The notes under the pieces are model-generated. The model searched no databases. It had not been told where the DNA came from and was given only the letters and a program-made list of their open reading frames with translations. From assembly GCF_014839805.1 (NCBI RefSeq), contig NC_051123.1, forward strand, positions 3,206,727-3,270,726: a stretch of 64,000 nt of DNA. The letters run 5' to 3'. Position 1 is the first letter of the stretch, and every line of letters begins with the position of its first letter. This DNA is from Manduca sexta. Taxonomy: Eukaryota > Arthropoda > Insecta > Lepidoptera > Sphingidae. This document shows, in pieces, positions 33,618 to 44,770 of the stretch. The position numbers and the translations under genes were made by a program.

Positions 33618-34489
33618 TAGTTTTCCAATTTTATCACGTTTTTTTTTTTGTATCTTAGTTTTCTTCCGACTACGTTTATTTTTACGGTGAAGTGGTTGCA
33701 TTGTATGTATGTAGATAAAAAATAATGATGCTTGGCAGTCGAGTAAAGAATGTGAATGTCATAATGTTTTAATTTTATACGAATAAGGGAGGGTAACCTT
33801 GCATATTTATGAAAAATAGTTACTTTTGACTGCTAAGACAGCGCGAAGACGCTGTTAAATGTTGTTGCGAAATATTACGACTGAACAGAAGTTAAAGAAG
33901 TTGATTGTGCAACTGAACTACACTGAAAACTTTCGCATTAACATGAAGTAAAAGCTGGCAATTTAATATACTTTTATGAAATTATTACTTGCTTTAACTA
34001 AACCAATAAATGTTCTTTATGCTTATTAGTAAAACGCCTTAAAACAAAAAAATCTCTTCTCCTTTTAAAAAAACAAAAACTGAATTGATAAAATCGCCTT
34101 GTACCCATTTAGTTCATTTGTGTACAGCGTTATACCTCCATAGTATCACCGGGTATGCCCATTAATTGTGTACGTAGCTTTATGGAACATCGTATCAACT
34201 GGGTATTCCCTACGGAGTGATACGTCAAATATGGTTTAATTGCGAGCCTTGATTGTTGCTCTGTATGAGCGCTAATGCTTTACGATCGTATCATTTTGAT
34301 TCATTACATCTCAACGTATTATGTTTATTTTAATCTTTATACTAAGGCTTGTTTCTCGAGTTACAAGTAAATTTTATTTGACATATTACACAGCTAATGT
34401 ATTAATTTTATTTGCGAGCGTAGACGTAGATTAGTGACTTTTGTATTTGGTCGGCTTATACATTTATGTGACGAGAAGCATTTACTGCC
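33618..34489. other. Stretch without recognised features
   Basis: No supported gene or shared repeat. Confidence 0.35.
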
Positions 34490-34792
34490 TTTTATTATTG
34501 CGTCTGAATGACGAGACGAGCTTGCCGATCGTCTGATGTTAAGCGATATGACCGCCTATAAACAGTAGAAACACCATCCAACACCTTGAATTACAAAGTA
34601 TTGTTTGGCATTCCACTGCGCTCGCCATCATGAGACATGAGATGTTAAGTCTTATTATATCCAGTAGTTTCACTGGCTACAATGTACTTCAAACTGGAAC
34701 ACAACAGTAACTACACACTGCTGCTTGCGGTGGTACCTACCCAGGCGGACCCTCACACATGAGGATGATGATGAGATACCTACCACCAGTAT
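34490..34792 (-). mobile_element. Retroposon E copy 4
   Basis: Inverted and full length, from TTTTATTATTGCGTCTGAAT to CTACCTACCACCAG-like sequence. A (GAT)n run interrupts the hairpin near 34765, and about 20 bp around the GCGGCAGAAATAGACATT block are missing. Confidence 0.86.
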
Positions 34793-35097
34793 AGTGAACG
34801 AATTAAAATCGTCTGCGTTTAACATACAATATAGTTACTAACTACCTATTTCTTTTGTTACAGGTAAGACCCAACATTGTTTATTCAGCGGTTACGCGAG
34901 GGAAATCAATGTACCTATAAATCCTATTATTTCTTCTGATTGAGTTTGTGGCTCGAATGTATAAGGATGGGCAAGTTGGGGCTTTTAAGGCGCTCTGTAG
35001 GGGCAGGATAATTACCATGTAAAAAAATCTTCTGGCAGAATTGTTAGACAATCGTTGGCTACGGATTTTATTAAAAAAGGTCGACGAGTTCAAGGCA

Positions 35098-35372
35098 AGG
35101 CCCTCGGCAGTCGACATAATTATGTCTATTGGAACTGAATATACCAGACTGATCCCGGAACACGACACATTCACATGAGCCACTATCATCATCATCATTT
35201 CAGCCGGGAACCGTCCACTGCCGGACATAGGCCTTCCCCATTGAGCGCCACAGGGACCGGTTCTGGGCCGCCCTCATCCATCGGACTCTGTCGACCCTCA
35301 CCACTATGACGGGTTTTAAAACCTTGTGTACGGTGGTCGCTATCTGGGCGTATATAAGACCCTAGCAGCACC
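35098..35372 (-). mobile_element. Retroposon D copy 5, split by an RTE insertion
   Basis: Left part CTCGGCAGTCGACATAATTA to TGAGCCACTAT; right part CCACTATGACGGGTTTTAAA to GGTGGTCGCTATCTGGGCG. An RTE fragment sits between duplicated CCACTAT sequences. Confidence 0.85.
35180..35307 (-). mobile_element. RTE-type LINE 3' end inserted in D
   Basis: Insert 35187-35300 begins with an inverted (ATC)n tail. On the minus strand it reads WMRAAQNRSLWRSMGKAYVR and QWTVPG before a stop, the C-terminus of an RTE-type reverse transcriptase, with no internal stop. CCACTAT at 35180-35186 and 35301-35307 is the target duplication. Confidence 0.88.
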
Positions 35373-35830
35373 ATCTTACCTAAATCGATGACGTTAACTA
35401 AGTCACTGAATGACATATATTTTTTAAACTCCTCGGAGCTCGCGCGCCGGCTTTATCAGTCTCCCCAGTGCTGCGATGGCCTGTTGGAGATAAAGCGATA
35501 CGCGTATACCGCCTTTCAATAAAACCACATTACTGCGTTTAAAATATATCCTTTACGAGAAGCCTGCACATTTTATTCCTATTTATTTCATTTCAATATT
35601 CGAGCGTTGATTTAATGAAACAGTTAAACCTCATAATTCTTTTTGATTCTCAATTTTATTTTAAAGCGGGATCAATTTGCCTTTTATGCGGTTTGTAATT
35701 AAGTCTTAAAGTTACTTATTCAATATTTTTTAATAAGTATCTTTAATTTATATGTTCGCTATAGCGCAGGATCGTGATTCATGGAAGGATCTTGGAGAGG
35801 ACTTAGCTCAACATTGGGACATTATAGGCT

Positions 35831-35853
35831 GATACAATACAATACAATACAAT
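35831..35853 (+). repeat. (ACAAT)n microsatellite
   Basis: About four units of ACAAT immediately before SINE B copy 8. Confidence 0.85.
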
Positions 35854-35857
35854 ATTA

Positions 35858-36225
35858 TTGTTGGTGGCGAAGTTCAACTGCATTTCAACTGAGGTGTTGG
35901 GTTCGAATTAGGGTGAGGTAAAGTGATATTACAAGCCTACAAGGTGGACGGACGACCTGGCTAAGGTCGCAGGAAGTCGCTGGATGCAGGCCGCTTCCAA
36001 CAGGTCGACGTGGAGATCCTTGGGGGAGGCCTATGTTTAGCAGCGGACTCCCTGTGGCTGAGATGATGATGATGATGAAAGTGATATTGGGTTGGCTCAG
36101 TATCAGCCCTAAGTCTGTAATTATGCCACTCTTTACATGGGACGTAGCACAGCTGGAGAAATGAGGGTGTGTTACACTCTTGCCCATCCCTGAAAAGGAA
36201 AATGGTGTGATACTATATATGTATC
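35858..36225 (+). mobile_element. SINE B copy 8, split by an RTE insertion
   Basis: Head TTGGTGGCGAAGTTCAACTG and B box remnant GGTTCGAATTAGG, then the RTE insert. The body resumes at AGTGATATTGGGTTGGCTCA and runs to ACTCTTGCCCATCCCTG. Confidence 0.82.
35920..36088 (+). mobile_element. RTE-type LINE 3' end inserted in SINE B
   Basis: Insert 35931-36077 reads in frame as RTE C-terminus (DDLAKVAGSRWMQAA, then WRSLGEAYV) and ends with (GAT)n. Both sides carry AAAGTGATATT (35920-35930 and 36078-36088), an 11-bp target duplication. The final codons before the stop are shifted, so the last part of the frame is decayed. Confidence 0.9.
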
Positions 36226-36249
36226 TAGAGCCCGTATATATCCTACCTA

Positions 36250-36302
36250 AACAGGCCGGCATAATTGCGTCGACTGGTGAGGAGTAATCATCTTTCGTCA
36301 AT
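36250..36302 (+). mobile_element. Retroposon D fragment 6
   Basis: AACAGGCCGGCATAATTGCG and TCGACTGGTGAGGAGTAATC match the central part of D. Confidence 0.65.
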
Positions 36303-37214
36303 ATATATTATAGATAGATTTTAAATAACTAGGAAAATCTTTGCTCTCTGCTATAACTCCATAAAGCAAACCGATTTGAACAATAAATATTCCCAAACAC
36401 GTTAACTCGTAACTAAAGTTACGCGCCATAAATACGAAAGAAGATCGAGAAATAATTAAACCTAACTCGGAATCGATAGTACGGTACATTGAAGCGAGGC
36501 CCCGTCCTACTGATGAACTTGTGAGAGGTGCGCAGGGCCGCATATAGGAGTTTGTCATGGGGCCCGAGTACCCAAGCTAAGTAAAACTGGAGAAATGTGT
36601 TTTAGAGTTCTAAGCGTTATTTCCGTTATGTATGTTTAAAATTGATGTGTAAGAGTATTGAAAATTATAACGAACAAAATGTTTTTTATTGAATAGCTCA
36701 TGAGGTATAATAAATATACACTGACGGACTTATAAACTGCATCAAAGTTCAAGATTACTTGCGGATTAATATTTTTGAGATTAAATTAAATGAAAATGTT
36801 GAGACTGTCCATTAATCATAAATAAAAAACAATAATTCAAAATGAAACTGCAGTAAATGATAAAATTATAGCCGGGACAATAAAATGTATGCATTTTCTC
36901 AAATTCGTATGTTGAATTTATATATTATATCTTCATATATTATATAAATTCCCTTTAATGTGCCCCCCACACTCCCAAATCCGCCCCGCACCCACTCAAC
37001 TCGTCCCGTTCTATAAATTACAGTATACCTAACTTAATTTAATGATACAGGGCGATACTTAACGGTGTAAAGTTTTCAACGGATGTCGGAGTACAACAAT
37101 GAATCTAAGTTACCGCTTTGCAAGTTTTATTTTTTCGACGCGGGTAGGCGACGTTTTGCGTCGTTTTTTCCGGATTTGTGTGCGTGTTTATTTGTTTAGT
37201 GAGTTGTTGGATGT
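36303..37214. other. Stretch without recognised features
   Basis: A more GC-rich block at 36480-36575 may be an old repeat, but no second copy lies in this window. Confidence 0.3.
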
Positions 37215-37468
37215 TTTTAATACGGGCATGATAAAGTGACCGTGCATCTGGTGGTAAGTGGAATGGGGTCCAATAGAATGTCGACTGACGAGAGACGATT
37301 ATCCCTTGGCATTTGACATAATTATGCCGGCCTGTTCGAACCGTATCTAAACAGGTGATCTCAGAACGCGACATACTAAAGTGAGCCACTATGGCGGGTT
37401 TTAACACCCTGTGTACGGTGGTCGCTATCCGGGCGGATATAAAATATATTATATATCCTACCACCAGA
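37215..37468 (-). mobile_element. Retroposon D copy 7, near full length
   Basis: From TTTTTAATACGGGCATG to CTACCACCAG, with GGCATTTGACATAATTATGC and GTACGGTGGTCGCTATCCGG. The inner hairpin is extended by an extra TATAT run. Confidence 0.9.
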
Positions 37469-38410
37469 TAAAAAAAGTTGCTTTGTATTTATTTCTAATT
37501 GTGTAATAAAATTATTTTTGGCAGTTGACGTTATTTATGTATATGTGTGAAGTAATTGCATCTGAAATGGTTTAGTTTGACTGCTATCTAAGGTATAAAA
37601 CCCAGCCAGTGCTGATTTTCAGCCACTTTAGGACCCTTTGGTGCTAGGCGAGGTATTTAGAAGTTAGGACTAACTGCTCCTACATTTATTTATAGTTACT
37701 TAGTTCTAATAACATTAATTAAAAATACATTTTACAATTAATTAATAAAATTAAGATTTCTAAAAGTCTGTTTTGTTGCATTTTATACAATTACCAACAT
37801 TTTCTGGGATCAATTACTTATAGTCTATTATGTCCAATTTTCTTTATAAATTCGGCAAAACCGATACTTTATTGGCATTAGTATTTTCTAACATCCTTCA
37901 TCAGAAATATTTACAATTATTAATATAAAAAATCTCAATATGCAATAAGAATCTGTCTTGGTAATTGAAGACAGAGGAATTGAAGGAAAAACTGTTTTTA
38001 TAATTGAAGGCGGAAGAATTAGCTTAAAAAATAAATCCAAGAATAACTCAAATTAAAAACAACATCCGACAGATGAAGTCATGAAGTAAAATCACGCACC
38101 ATCGGAAAGACGATATGGTAATCTGGCGAAGATGGGAGCGAGGCACCCTTTGTAATACTCGAGATAAACAAGCCAGAGCAATGTCGCCCTAACTTTTCCC
38201 AATTATTTTGGGACCGTCTTTACGAGCCCAGCCAGATCCGACCGGGATATTCTGATCTTTAACGCGCTTCGTAATCTGTGCCAAGTGGATTTTTGGAAAT
38301 AGGCTCTGTGATATGTGATTTTTGGCGCGATTTGGTGGAGTATATATATAGGGGTTTGTTCTTCACTGGAGTTTGTGCTTCAATGGAGTACTTACACTGG
38401 ATTGCAGTAT
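37469..38410. other. Stretch without recognised features
   Basis: No supported gene or shared repeat. Confidence 0.35.
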
Positions 38411-38411
38411 A

Positions 38412-38625
38412 CATTTATAGCTTTGAGTGATGAGACGAGCTTTCCATTCGCCTGATGGTAAGCGATACGACCGCCCATAAACAGCAGAAACGCCATCCAA
38501 CACCTTGAATTACAAAGTATTGTTTGGTATTCCACTGTGCTCGCCATCCTGAGACATGAGTTGTTAAGTCTTATTATGTCCAGTAGTTACACTGGCTACA
38601 ATGTAACTACTACTGGATATAATAG
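38412..38625 (-). mobile_element. Retroposon E copy 5 with snap-back end
   Basis: The tail side and body are normal to ACACTGGCTACAATG. The sequence then turns back on itself: GTAACTACTACTGGATATAA at 38603 onwards is the inverse of 38570-38590. The 5' half is missing. Confidence 0.85.
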
Positions 38626-38892
38626 TAGCAAGATATGCTTGAAATCGTGTTGTTTCTACTAGATAGCAGTATATGTGTTGAAAGCCAGTGGTGAAATCTT
38701 GGTCATGGCGAATGACGAAGTTATGCAGTATGCCTGCGTCTAGTCAGACAGGTACAATGCTGCTATAAACGTTGAATTAATACGGTCCAAATTGATAATT
38801 ATTTGTAAAGGAAGAAATTTACTCAAATTGTTTGAGTACTACCTTCTTCGCAACAGAGAAATTGGCTTACAATTTTTAAATGCACAGTAATG

Positions 38893-38968
38893 CTAAGTGG
38901 TGTCCAATAGAATGTTGACTGACGAGAGATGTTCACCCACGGCAGTCGACACAATTATGCCGGCCGCA
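38893..38968 (-). mobile_element. Retroposon D fragment 8
   Basis: GGTGTCCAATAGAATGTTGA, GACGAGAGATG and GCAGTCGACACAATTATGCC. Both ends are missing. Confidence 0.7.
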
Positions 38969-39370
38969 ATGATATATGTTAGGTTTAATTAATTTTAATT
39001 TCATTGTATTAGGTTTAAGGCACCTGTAAGGATATTGTTCAAATGATGATAAATAAAAATATTATGCTCCCCTTTTTTAAAACAGAAAACGTATCAAAAA
39101 GAAGACAAAGCTATTAAATCATCAACCAGTTTTAGTTCAATACGAACAAATCAGCCGATGACATGCCAAGACGCAAGCATCAAATTATTCAGATGAAAAA
39201 TTCGCTTCAATCAGAGACTGGTTCCTAGATTCCTAGCGATACCTGCGTACCGTTCACGGAATCTGTATCGTGCGGTACTAGTGTTGGTCAGGTCCAGCTG
39301 TTACGGTTGAATTAATTGATTCTGGGTATGTGGGAATTTCATATGGAGTATTACAGATACTAGTAATTTC

Positions 39371-39465
39371 GTTTTTAGGAACAGATATATCTATTGCTTC
39401 CAAATTCAAATAATAATTTAGTTTTTAGGAACACATCTGTTTATTGCTTCCAAATTCAAAACATA
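39371..39465 (+). repeat. 50-bp tandem duplication
   Basis: Units at 39371 and 39421 share GTTTTTAGGAACA and TATTGCTTCCAAATTCAAA. Confidence 0.88.
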
Positions 39466-39735
39466 TTAGAAAATGATAGAATTATGTGAAAAATGCAAAG
39501 AATTTTGATGATGCGAACAATGTTGGTTCTGAAAACGATTTTACAAAAATCAAATTCTTTAAGTCTTTAAAAACTATTTCTATTATAAAGCTAAGGTAAT
39601 ATCACTGCAAAATTTTACGCAATTTGTTTTAAGATCTAATAGAATCTAAATAAGTCTCTCAAAAATCGATAATTGTCACAAATCCGATTACAGCTACACA
39701 CGTCGATATATTTAATCTTCTTCTTCTATCTATAC

Positions 39736-40583
39736 TCTATACTTATAATAAATCTGTAGAGAGGTCAATTCTGTACATGAAATATATTTCCAAAATAATA
39801 ACTATCAGGGGGTGATTAGGGATCGATACTGATGCCAAAAATGCAATTAGTAAAATTTTTGTCTGTCTGTCTGTCTGTCTGTATAACCGTTATAGAAACA
39901 AAAACTACTCGACGGATTTTAACGAAACTTGGTACAATTATTTGTCATACTCCTGTGCTGGTTATAGTATACTTTTCATCACGCTACAATTAATAGGAGC
40001 AGAGCAGTGAAGGGAAATGTTGGGAAAACGGGAGAAGTTACTCCATTTTTTAAGCTTCCGTCGCGTGTGCAACCTTAATGGTTAAAGCTACACAGAAATC
40101 ATGTATGACGGAAATGTTCTCCTTAAAATTATGTAAAAATATCCCACGACAGCATATGTCTATCTTTTATGGTTGACTCACAATAACACGTGTAACTCCC
40201 GATAGCTTAGCAGTTCGAAGCTTTCTCATTATATTTGTCTACTCTTACGTTTATAACACTCTCAGTCATCCCTAATTAAAAAAGTTAACATTATTAAATA
40301 TTCCATAAAAAAGAATCATAGAAATCGGTATAGAAACACCAAAGTTATACATGAAATACGCTAATAATAAGCCATCATGCGTGAATATTGAATCATGCTA
40401 TAAAGATTATTTTTGTATATATATAAGGTCGCGAACGCACAGGCAGACGGCTTGCTTGGCACCTAGAGGCTAGCGAATCACCTAGCGAGTAGCTTCGTAA
40501 AACGAACATTCTCGAACGTTCGCGACCGGCTCCATTTTTGAAGTCCGAAATCCACGCGGGCGAAGCTGCGAGCGGAAGCTAGT
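39736..40583 (+). mobile_element. Non-autonomous Helitron-like element H2
   Basis: Starts TCTATACTTATAATAAATC, ends GCGAGCGGAAGCTAG|T. The inverted H1 copy at 4896-5716 is almost identical over most of its length, differing by a few bases and one extra CAGA unit. The internal block 40404-40529 is unrelated to its H1 counterpart. No transposase is encoded. Confidence 0.8.
40427..40527. repeat. 101-bp cassette with 11-bp inverted ends in H2
   Basis: GGTCGCGAACG at 40427-40437 is mirrored exactly by CGTTCGCGACC at 40517-40527. The interior is GC-rich compared with the surrounding element and is absent from H1. Confidence 0.75.
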
Positions 40584-40698
40584 AAGAAATAAAACTCTGA
40601 ACACGTAAAGAATTTTACCACACGGAAGTCGTTATAGGTATATTTTACTAGTTAGTTTAGTGGCTTCGCTTCGTGATGTTGAAAGGGTTTATTACTTA

Positions 40699-40862
40699 CT
40701 AGCTTTCGCTCGCGGCTATGCCCGCGTTATTAATATATAAAGCAGCCTACAGAAATCCGTGGTATAGTAGCGTCCAATCAATGAAAGAGTTTTCAAAATC
40801 GATTTATCTTTTGAGGCTATCCGTAACAAATATAGAAAAAAAACTTTATAATATTAGTGGAG
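40699..40862 (-). mobile_element. Short Helitron-like element
   Basis: A|CTAGCTTTCGCTCGCGGCTA at the left is the inverted 3' end. CTTTATAATATTAGTGGA at the right is a degenerate inverted 5' end. Only about 160 bp. Confidence 0.6.
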
Positions 40863-40916
40863 ACAATCTTTTATTTGCGTGATAATTGTTAAACTTGTAA
40901 CTACAAGGCGCATTTC

Positions 40917-41140
40917 TCCTGCTATTTTGTTAATCTAGGATTAGATTTATGTGACTTTCATTCGTACAAACTACAAATATCCTAAGAGAAGAAAAAGTAA
41001 TGCTTCTTATTACTTTAAATTCTGATCCTGCTTATCTGTTAATCTAGAATTAGATTTATAAGACTTTCGTTCGTACAAATATTAAAAAAAAAGAAGAATA
41101 AGTAGTACATGCTTCTTACTACTAATTATTTTCATCGCTT
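40917..41140 (+). repeat. 109-bp tandem duplication
   Basis: Units at 40917 and 41026 share TTAATCTAGRATTAGATTTA and TCGTACAAA. A related sequence lies inverted at 44615-44770. Confidence 0.8.
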
Positions 41141-41194
41141 TCCTCACTAATGGTTTAAAAAAAATTGCCAATTTCTTTATTAATGCCCGCGGCT

Positions 41195-41567
41195 TCAACC
41201 GCGGAGAGAAAGCAGTCTGTGTCCTTCCCGACATCTTAAACTATCACCATTTCATACCAATTTCATCGTAATATATTGGGTAATTTTTTGTTTTATCGCG
41301 TTAACAATAATTCTAAATTAGGAATAATTCCGTGAAACATGATTGTTGCGTAGCGGAACGGAAGCTCTCAAAAGGAATATTTTTTCCCCGTTTTGCAATA
41401 TTTTTCATTGATTCTCCCCTTCAATTGGTCATAGCGTGATGTTATGTAGGCTATAGCCTTCCTTTATCAATGGGCTATTCAACACTAAAAGAATTTTTCA
41501 GTTCGAACCAGTAGTTTCTGAGATTAGCGAGTTCAAACAAAACTCTTCAGCTTTATAATAGTATAGA
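41195..41567 (-). mobile_element. Helitron-like element, 3'-incomplete
   Basis: On the minus strand it starts A|TCTATACTATTATAAAGCTG and runs through CAGAAACTACTGGTTCGAAC and CATCACGCTATGACCAATTG to a GC-rich hairpin-like segment (CCGCGGTTGAAGCCGCGG), but the CTAG end is not present. Confidence 0.7.
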
Positions 41568-42770
41568 TAATACCATCAAATTGGTCGTACTGATTTTTTT
41601 GATTGCCTTAGTAGGTAAAAATGATGGTCCTCCTGATGGTATGACTTAGTGGCATCCACCATAGACTGATTCAATGCCAGAATCACAGCCAAACCGTTAC
41701 CTACCAAAACTATTGTGTGACGGTAATAAAAATAAGTAAATGAAAGGGTTCCATTTAATGCTGGTTTTACTGCTTAACGTATTGTTAGCAATAAGGTTTT
41801 ATGTATCATTAAATTGTATAATTATCTGCCGTTTTGTATGCTAAAATATGCTTTATTGCTTCCCGATTAGAGGAATATAATATTCACAACAGATCCTATA
41901 ACTTGTTTTGTTATAGAACTAATAGACTAGTTCAATGCACTGGATGGCGAGCGTTCCATTGCCCATATATCTTTTTGTCTTCTAAGTTGTAAGTAACAAG
42001 GCATGTTTTACAATGGTTAAGTTTTTATCCGCCACTTGTTAGGCTGCTAACATTAATAGATAGATAAAAAGTGTAAAGGGCATAGCTATCTTTAGTTCAA
42101 ACTAAAGTTACTTCGAGAACACTACGATTGGCGCGACATGCGCGTTCCGCCAATGACAGCAGCTGAACTAGTAAAGGACATTGTTCTGTGCCCATACATA
42201 ATTCGCCCTGGAACCAACAGCAATGGAAAAATGTTTGTAATATTTAGGATCATTAATAAATTCTCATGACATATTATTTATAAAACGGACAAGCTGGGAT
42301 ATCGCATTAATCCAAAAAAACGATGAGATTTTGAGGTTATAATTGATAGTAAACATTGAAAGCTTTTCAATGTTCAAGGTAGATTTATAGTCCTATCATT
42401 TACGCTTTAAATATGCTTTTTATTGATATAAGTACCTATCTTATATATATAAGCCCTAAAGATTCATCACTATGTAGGTATCTGATTATTTTTTACTTAA
42501 ATCAGGCTATTTTAAGACTTGATTCATATAATTTTTATAAGTCAAAAGGTACCTAATTATGTAGTTATAGTATTTACATCCTCTAAGAGTACCCTTCAGA
42601 TTTTATGTATTTTTCTATATATACGTACGTCGTACGTATTCCCCGAAGAGACAGACAGAGGCGCACTGTTGAGCATTCACGCTTCATCAGAAGCATGGCA
42701 TATTTTACACACTTTTGGTGGACTCTTAGGGCATGTAGGATTAAATTAAACAAATAAAAAAATATTTTTA
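41568..42770. other. Repeat-poor stretch downstream of the candidate gene
   Basis: No supported gene or shared repeat. A short perfect palindrome, CTTTAGTTCAAACTAAAG, is at 42090-42107. Confidence 0.35.
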
Positions 42771-42780
42771 GTTCATATTA

Positions 42781-42786
42781 TTTATT
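42781..42786 (-). promoter_or_regulatory. Polyadenylation signal AATAAA
   Basis: AATAAA on the minus strand, about 80 bp after the stop codon of the two-exon candidate gene. Confidence 0.5.
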
Positions 42787-42866
42787 TCCTCATCACTTAC
42801 ATTGTTTTATAAAATATTATCTGAGTATTGTGCAGGAGGGTTGTTGTTATGGTATTATTTATCAAT

Positions 42867-43448
42867 TCAGTTTTGCCAATCACAATCACCGAGTCCGGAT
42901 TTCCAACATTCTATTACAGAGCACGCAGCTTCTACTAACATTGTTACAGCTGAAGTATGTATAGGCTCTTGGGCCGTGGTCCAATATGCTGTACATATAA
43001 GATCAAGGGCTACAACCTGAATAAAAAAACAAACAAACACATTATGCTCAAATTAGAATGGCAATATATTAATATTGTGTCACACGGAAAGCAGATTTAT
43101 GTATTCAAATCTTCCAGCTGAATTAAATGTAAGAAACCTTCAAGCATATGACACACATTTTTTAATCAACAATATTCTTGCTAGTTTGCTCTTAAGTTGC
43201 CACAGCCACATGCTAAAGTGTGTAGTAGGTAGTATACAGACTCTGTTCGCTGTCTCCACGCAGTTACCAAGCACAGGAACTGAGGACCGAACTAGAAGTT
43301 TGGCGGCAGTTAAACTTGTACGATTAAAGAAAAATGTGCTTACCAAACGAGGCGCTGTCCATTGTTGTATACAATGGCGAATCTGCTCGTTCTCCAACAC
43401 CATGGATCCGCCAGCAGAGCCACAATTAATGCAAAAAGCAATTTCCAT
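42867..43448 (-). CDS. Candidate two-exon gene, unknown 84-residue cysteine-rich protein
   Basis: Not recognised as a known family. Exon 1 (43448-43344, 35 codons) starts with ATG in good context (purine at -3, G at +4) and has an in-frame stop upstream. It ends TTG|GTAAGC, a consensus donor in phase 0. Exon 2 (43016-42867, 49 codons plus stop) follows a T-rich acceptor (TTTTTTTATTCAG) also in phase 0, after a 327-bp intron. The protein has a CxxC near the N-terminus (C6, C9) and cysteines at 26, 43, 67, 72 and 80, which could bind metal or form disulphides. There is no signal peptide or membrane segment. AATAAA lies about 80 bp downstream. The unspliced frame also stays open for 102 codons, so an intron-retained form is possible. 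Exons may be missing upstream. A decayed mobile-element gene is the main alternative. Confidence 0.45.
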
Positions 43449-43548
43449 TTCGTATCCGTTATCAATGCCAGGTAAATTGTTACATCAGTTCACAAAGTCC
43501 AGAAATCACAGCTAGTGTATGTCGATATCGTAATCAATCGCACAGAGT

Positions 43549-43556
43549 CTTTATAA
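43549..43556 (-). promoter_or_regulatory. Possible TATA box upstream of the candidate gene
   Basis: TATAAAG on the minus strand, about 100 bp upstream of the ATG at 43448. Placement is plausible, but such motifs are frequent in this AT-rich DNA. Confidence 0.2.
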
Positions 43557-43879
43557 TAGCCGAATCGTCAATGATATAATGAGAGTCAGAGAATTATAAT
43601 ATATTATATGGAAAGTGAAAGTCTATTTTATTTGTCTCTAATGGGTGAAGTGTGAGTGACATTAAATTGAATTGAAAAATGAAGTAAGAATTAGGGATAC
43701 TACTCGACTAGATTCTGGATCGATTATATCGATCATTTATACTTATCCCGGAAAATCTTTCACACGGGCGGATCCGATAGTAATTTAATATGGAGAGAGT
43801 TTGAGGCCCCCGGATGGAGTGACAGAGAAGAACGCTACTTTTTTATGTATAATTCATAAATATTTTATACGACAGAAAA

Positions 43880-43940
43880 ATAAATGTTCGCATAATATAT
43901 TATGCTCTGCTATCTGTACGAAGCCAGGGCGGGTCGCTAA
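43880..43940 (+). mobile_element. Helitron-like 3' end fragment
   Basis: TACGAAGCCAGGGCGGGTCG followed by CTAA|T matches the 3' end of the element at 8784-9080. Confidence 0.55.
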
Positions 43941-44614
43941 TATAGAACCTTAATAAACAAAGTAAATCAATATGAATTAAAAACTAAAAAAAAAACTTTT
44001 TTCATAGATGACTTAAAATTTAATATGACGAAATTTTAAAGGCCGAAATATCCATGATTATTAATTATTTTTAAGTTTTTCTTTCAACTGCGAGAACTAA
44101 TCACTAACTAGACGTGAATTTAAATTCTTTACTTGCCAATACTTGTTTAGTTACCCAGATTAAAGGTGAAACAAAATGTATGAAAATGGACCTTGAGGTA
44201 TCGCCTTAATATATAATCAATTCAGTCCTAAAACTAACTACTTATTTATTTGAGACGCATCCACTGCTCGATTAAATATTATTATAATAATTAAAGAACA
44301 TCTCGCCTCACAAATCGAATATATTAAAATGTTTCAATAATTAATTTTTGGTAATTAGATTTATCATTTTGTCGAACCGATACATCTCTATACATAATTA
44401 GTTGTAAACATGTCGGCGACTTTGACTTTAAGTCGTTACAATATTTTTATATATTCATTTGGGATGTAGCAGCTTGTCCGTTTTATACACATATTTACAA
44501 ATAATATAAAAAAGTACATAAATAATTATGGTGCTAGTCACACCTTTGTTGGTTCTGGGGCCGTTTTCGACAATGTCCTTTGTGTTTTAACTAAGCATAG
44601 CTCTGCGAAATATT
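43941..44614. other. Stretch without recognised features
   Basis: No supported gene or shared repeat. Confidence 0.35.
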
Positions 44615-44770
44615 GATAAAATTCAATAAAGAAATTGGCTCATTTTTTAAACCATTAGTGAGGAAAGCAATCAGAATTTAAAGTAATAAGAAGCATAACT
44701 TTTCCTTCTCTAAGGATATGTGTATTTTTTTATAAGTAACACTGATTATCTGTAGAACATGATATAATAA
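44615..44770 (-). repeat. Inverted relative of the 40.9-41.2 kb repeat
   Basis: The reverse complement of AACCATTAGTGAGGAAAGC and TTAAAGTAATAAGAAGCATA occurs at 40960-41190. Confidence 0.6.

Noticed and set aside
34140..34230. Possible inverted repeats near GTATCACCGGGTATGCCC
   Set aside because: The matching arm is interrupted by several mismatches and there is no border or duplication.
34846..34880. Possible splice acceptor TTTCTTTTGTTACAG
   Set aside because: It is followed immediately by GTAAGA, and no coding exon with consistent phase follows.
35885..36301. 138-codon minus-strand frame
   Set aside because: It crosses SINE B, an RTE insertion (antisense to the RTE frame) and a D fragment.
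37105..37464. 119-codon minus-strand frame
   Set aside because: It lies largely within retroposon D copy 7.
42090..42107. Palindrome CTTTAGTTCAAACTAAAG
   Set aside because: Isolated 8-bp arms are expected by chance in AT-rich DNA of this length and no context supports a function.
43075..43515. 146-codon plus-strand frame, the longest in the window
   Set aside because: It lies opposite the better-supported spliced minus-strand candidate, has no domain signature, and its start lies within the opposite-strand intron.
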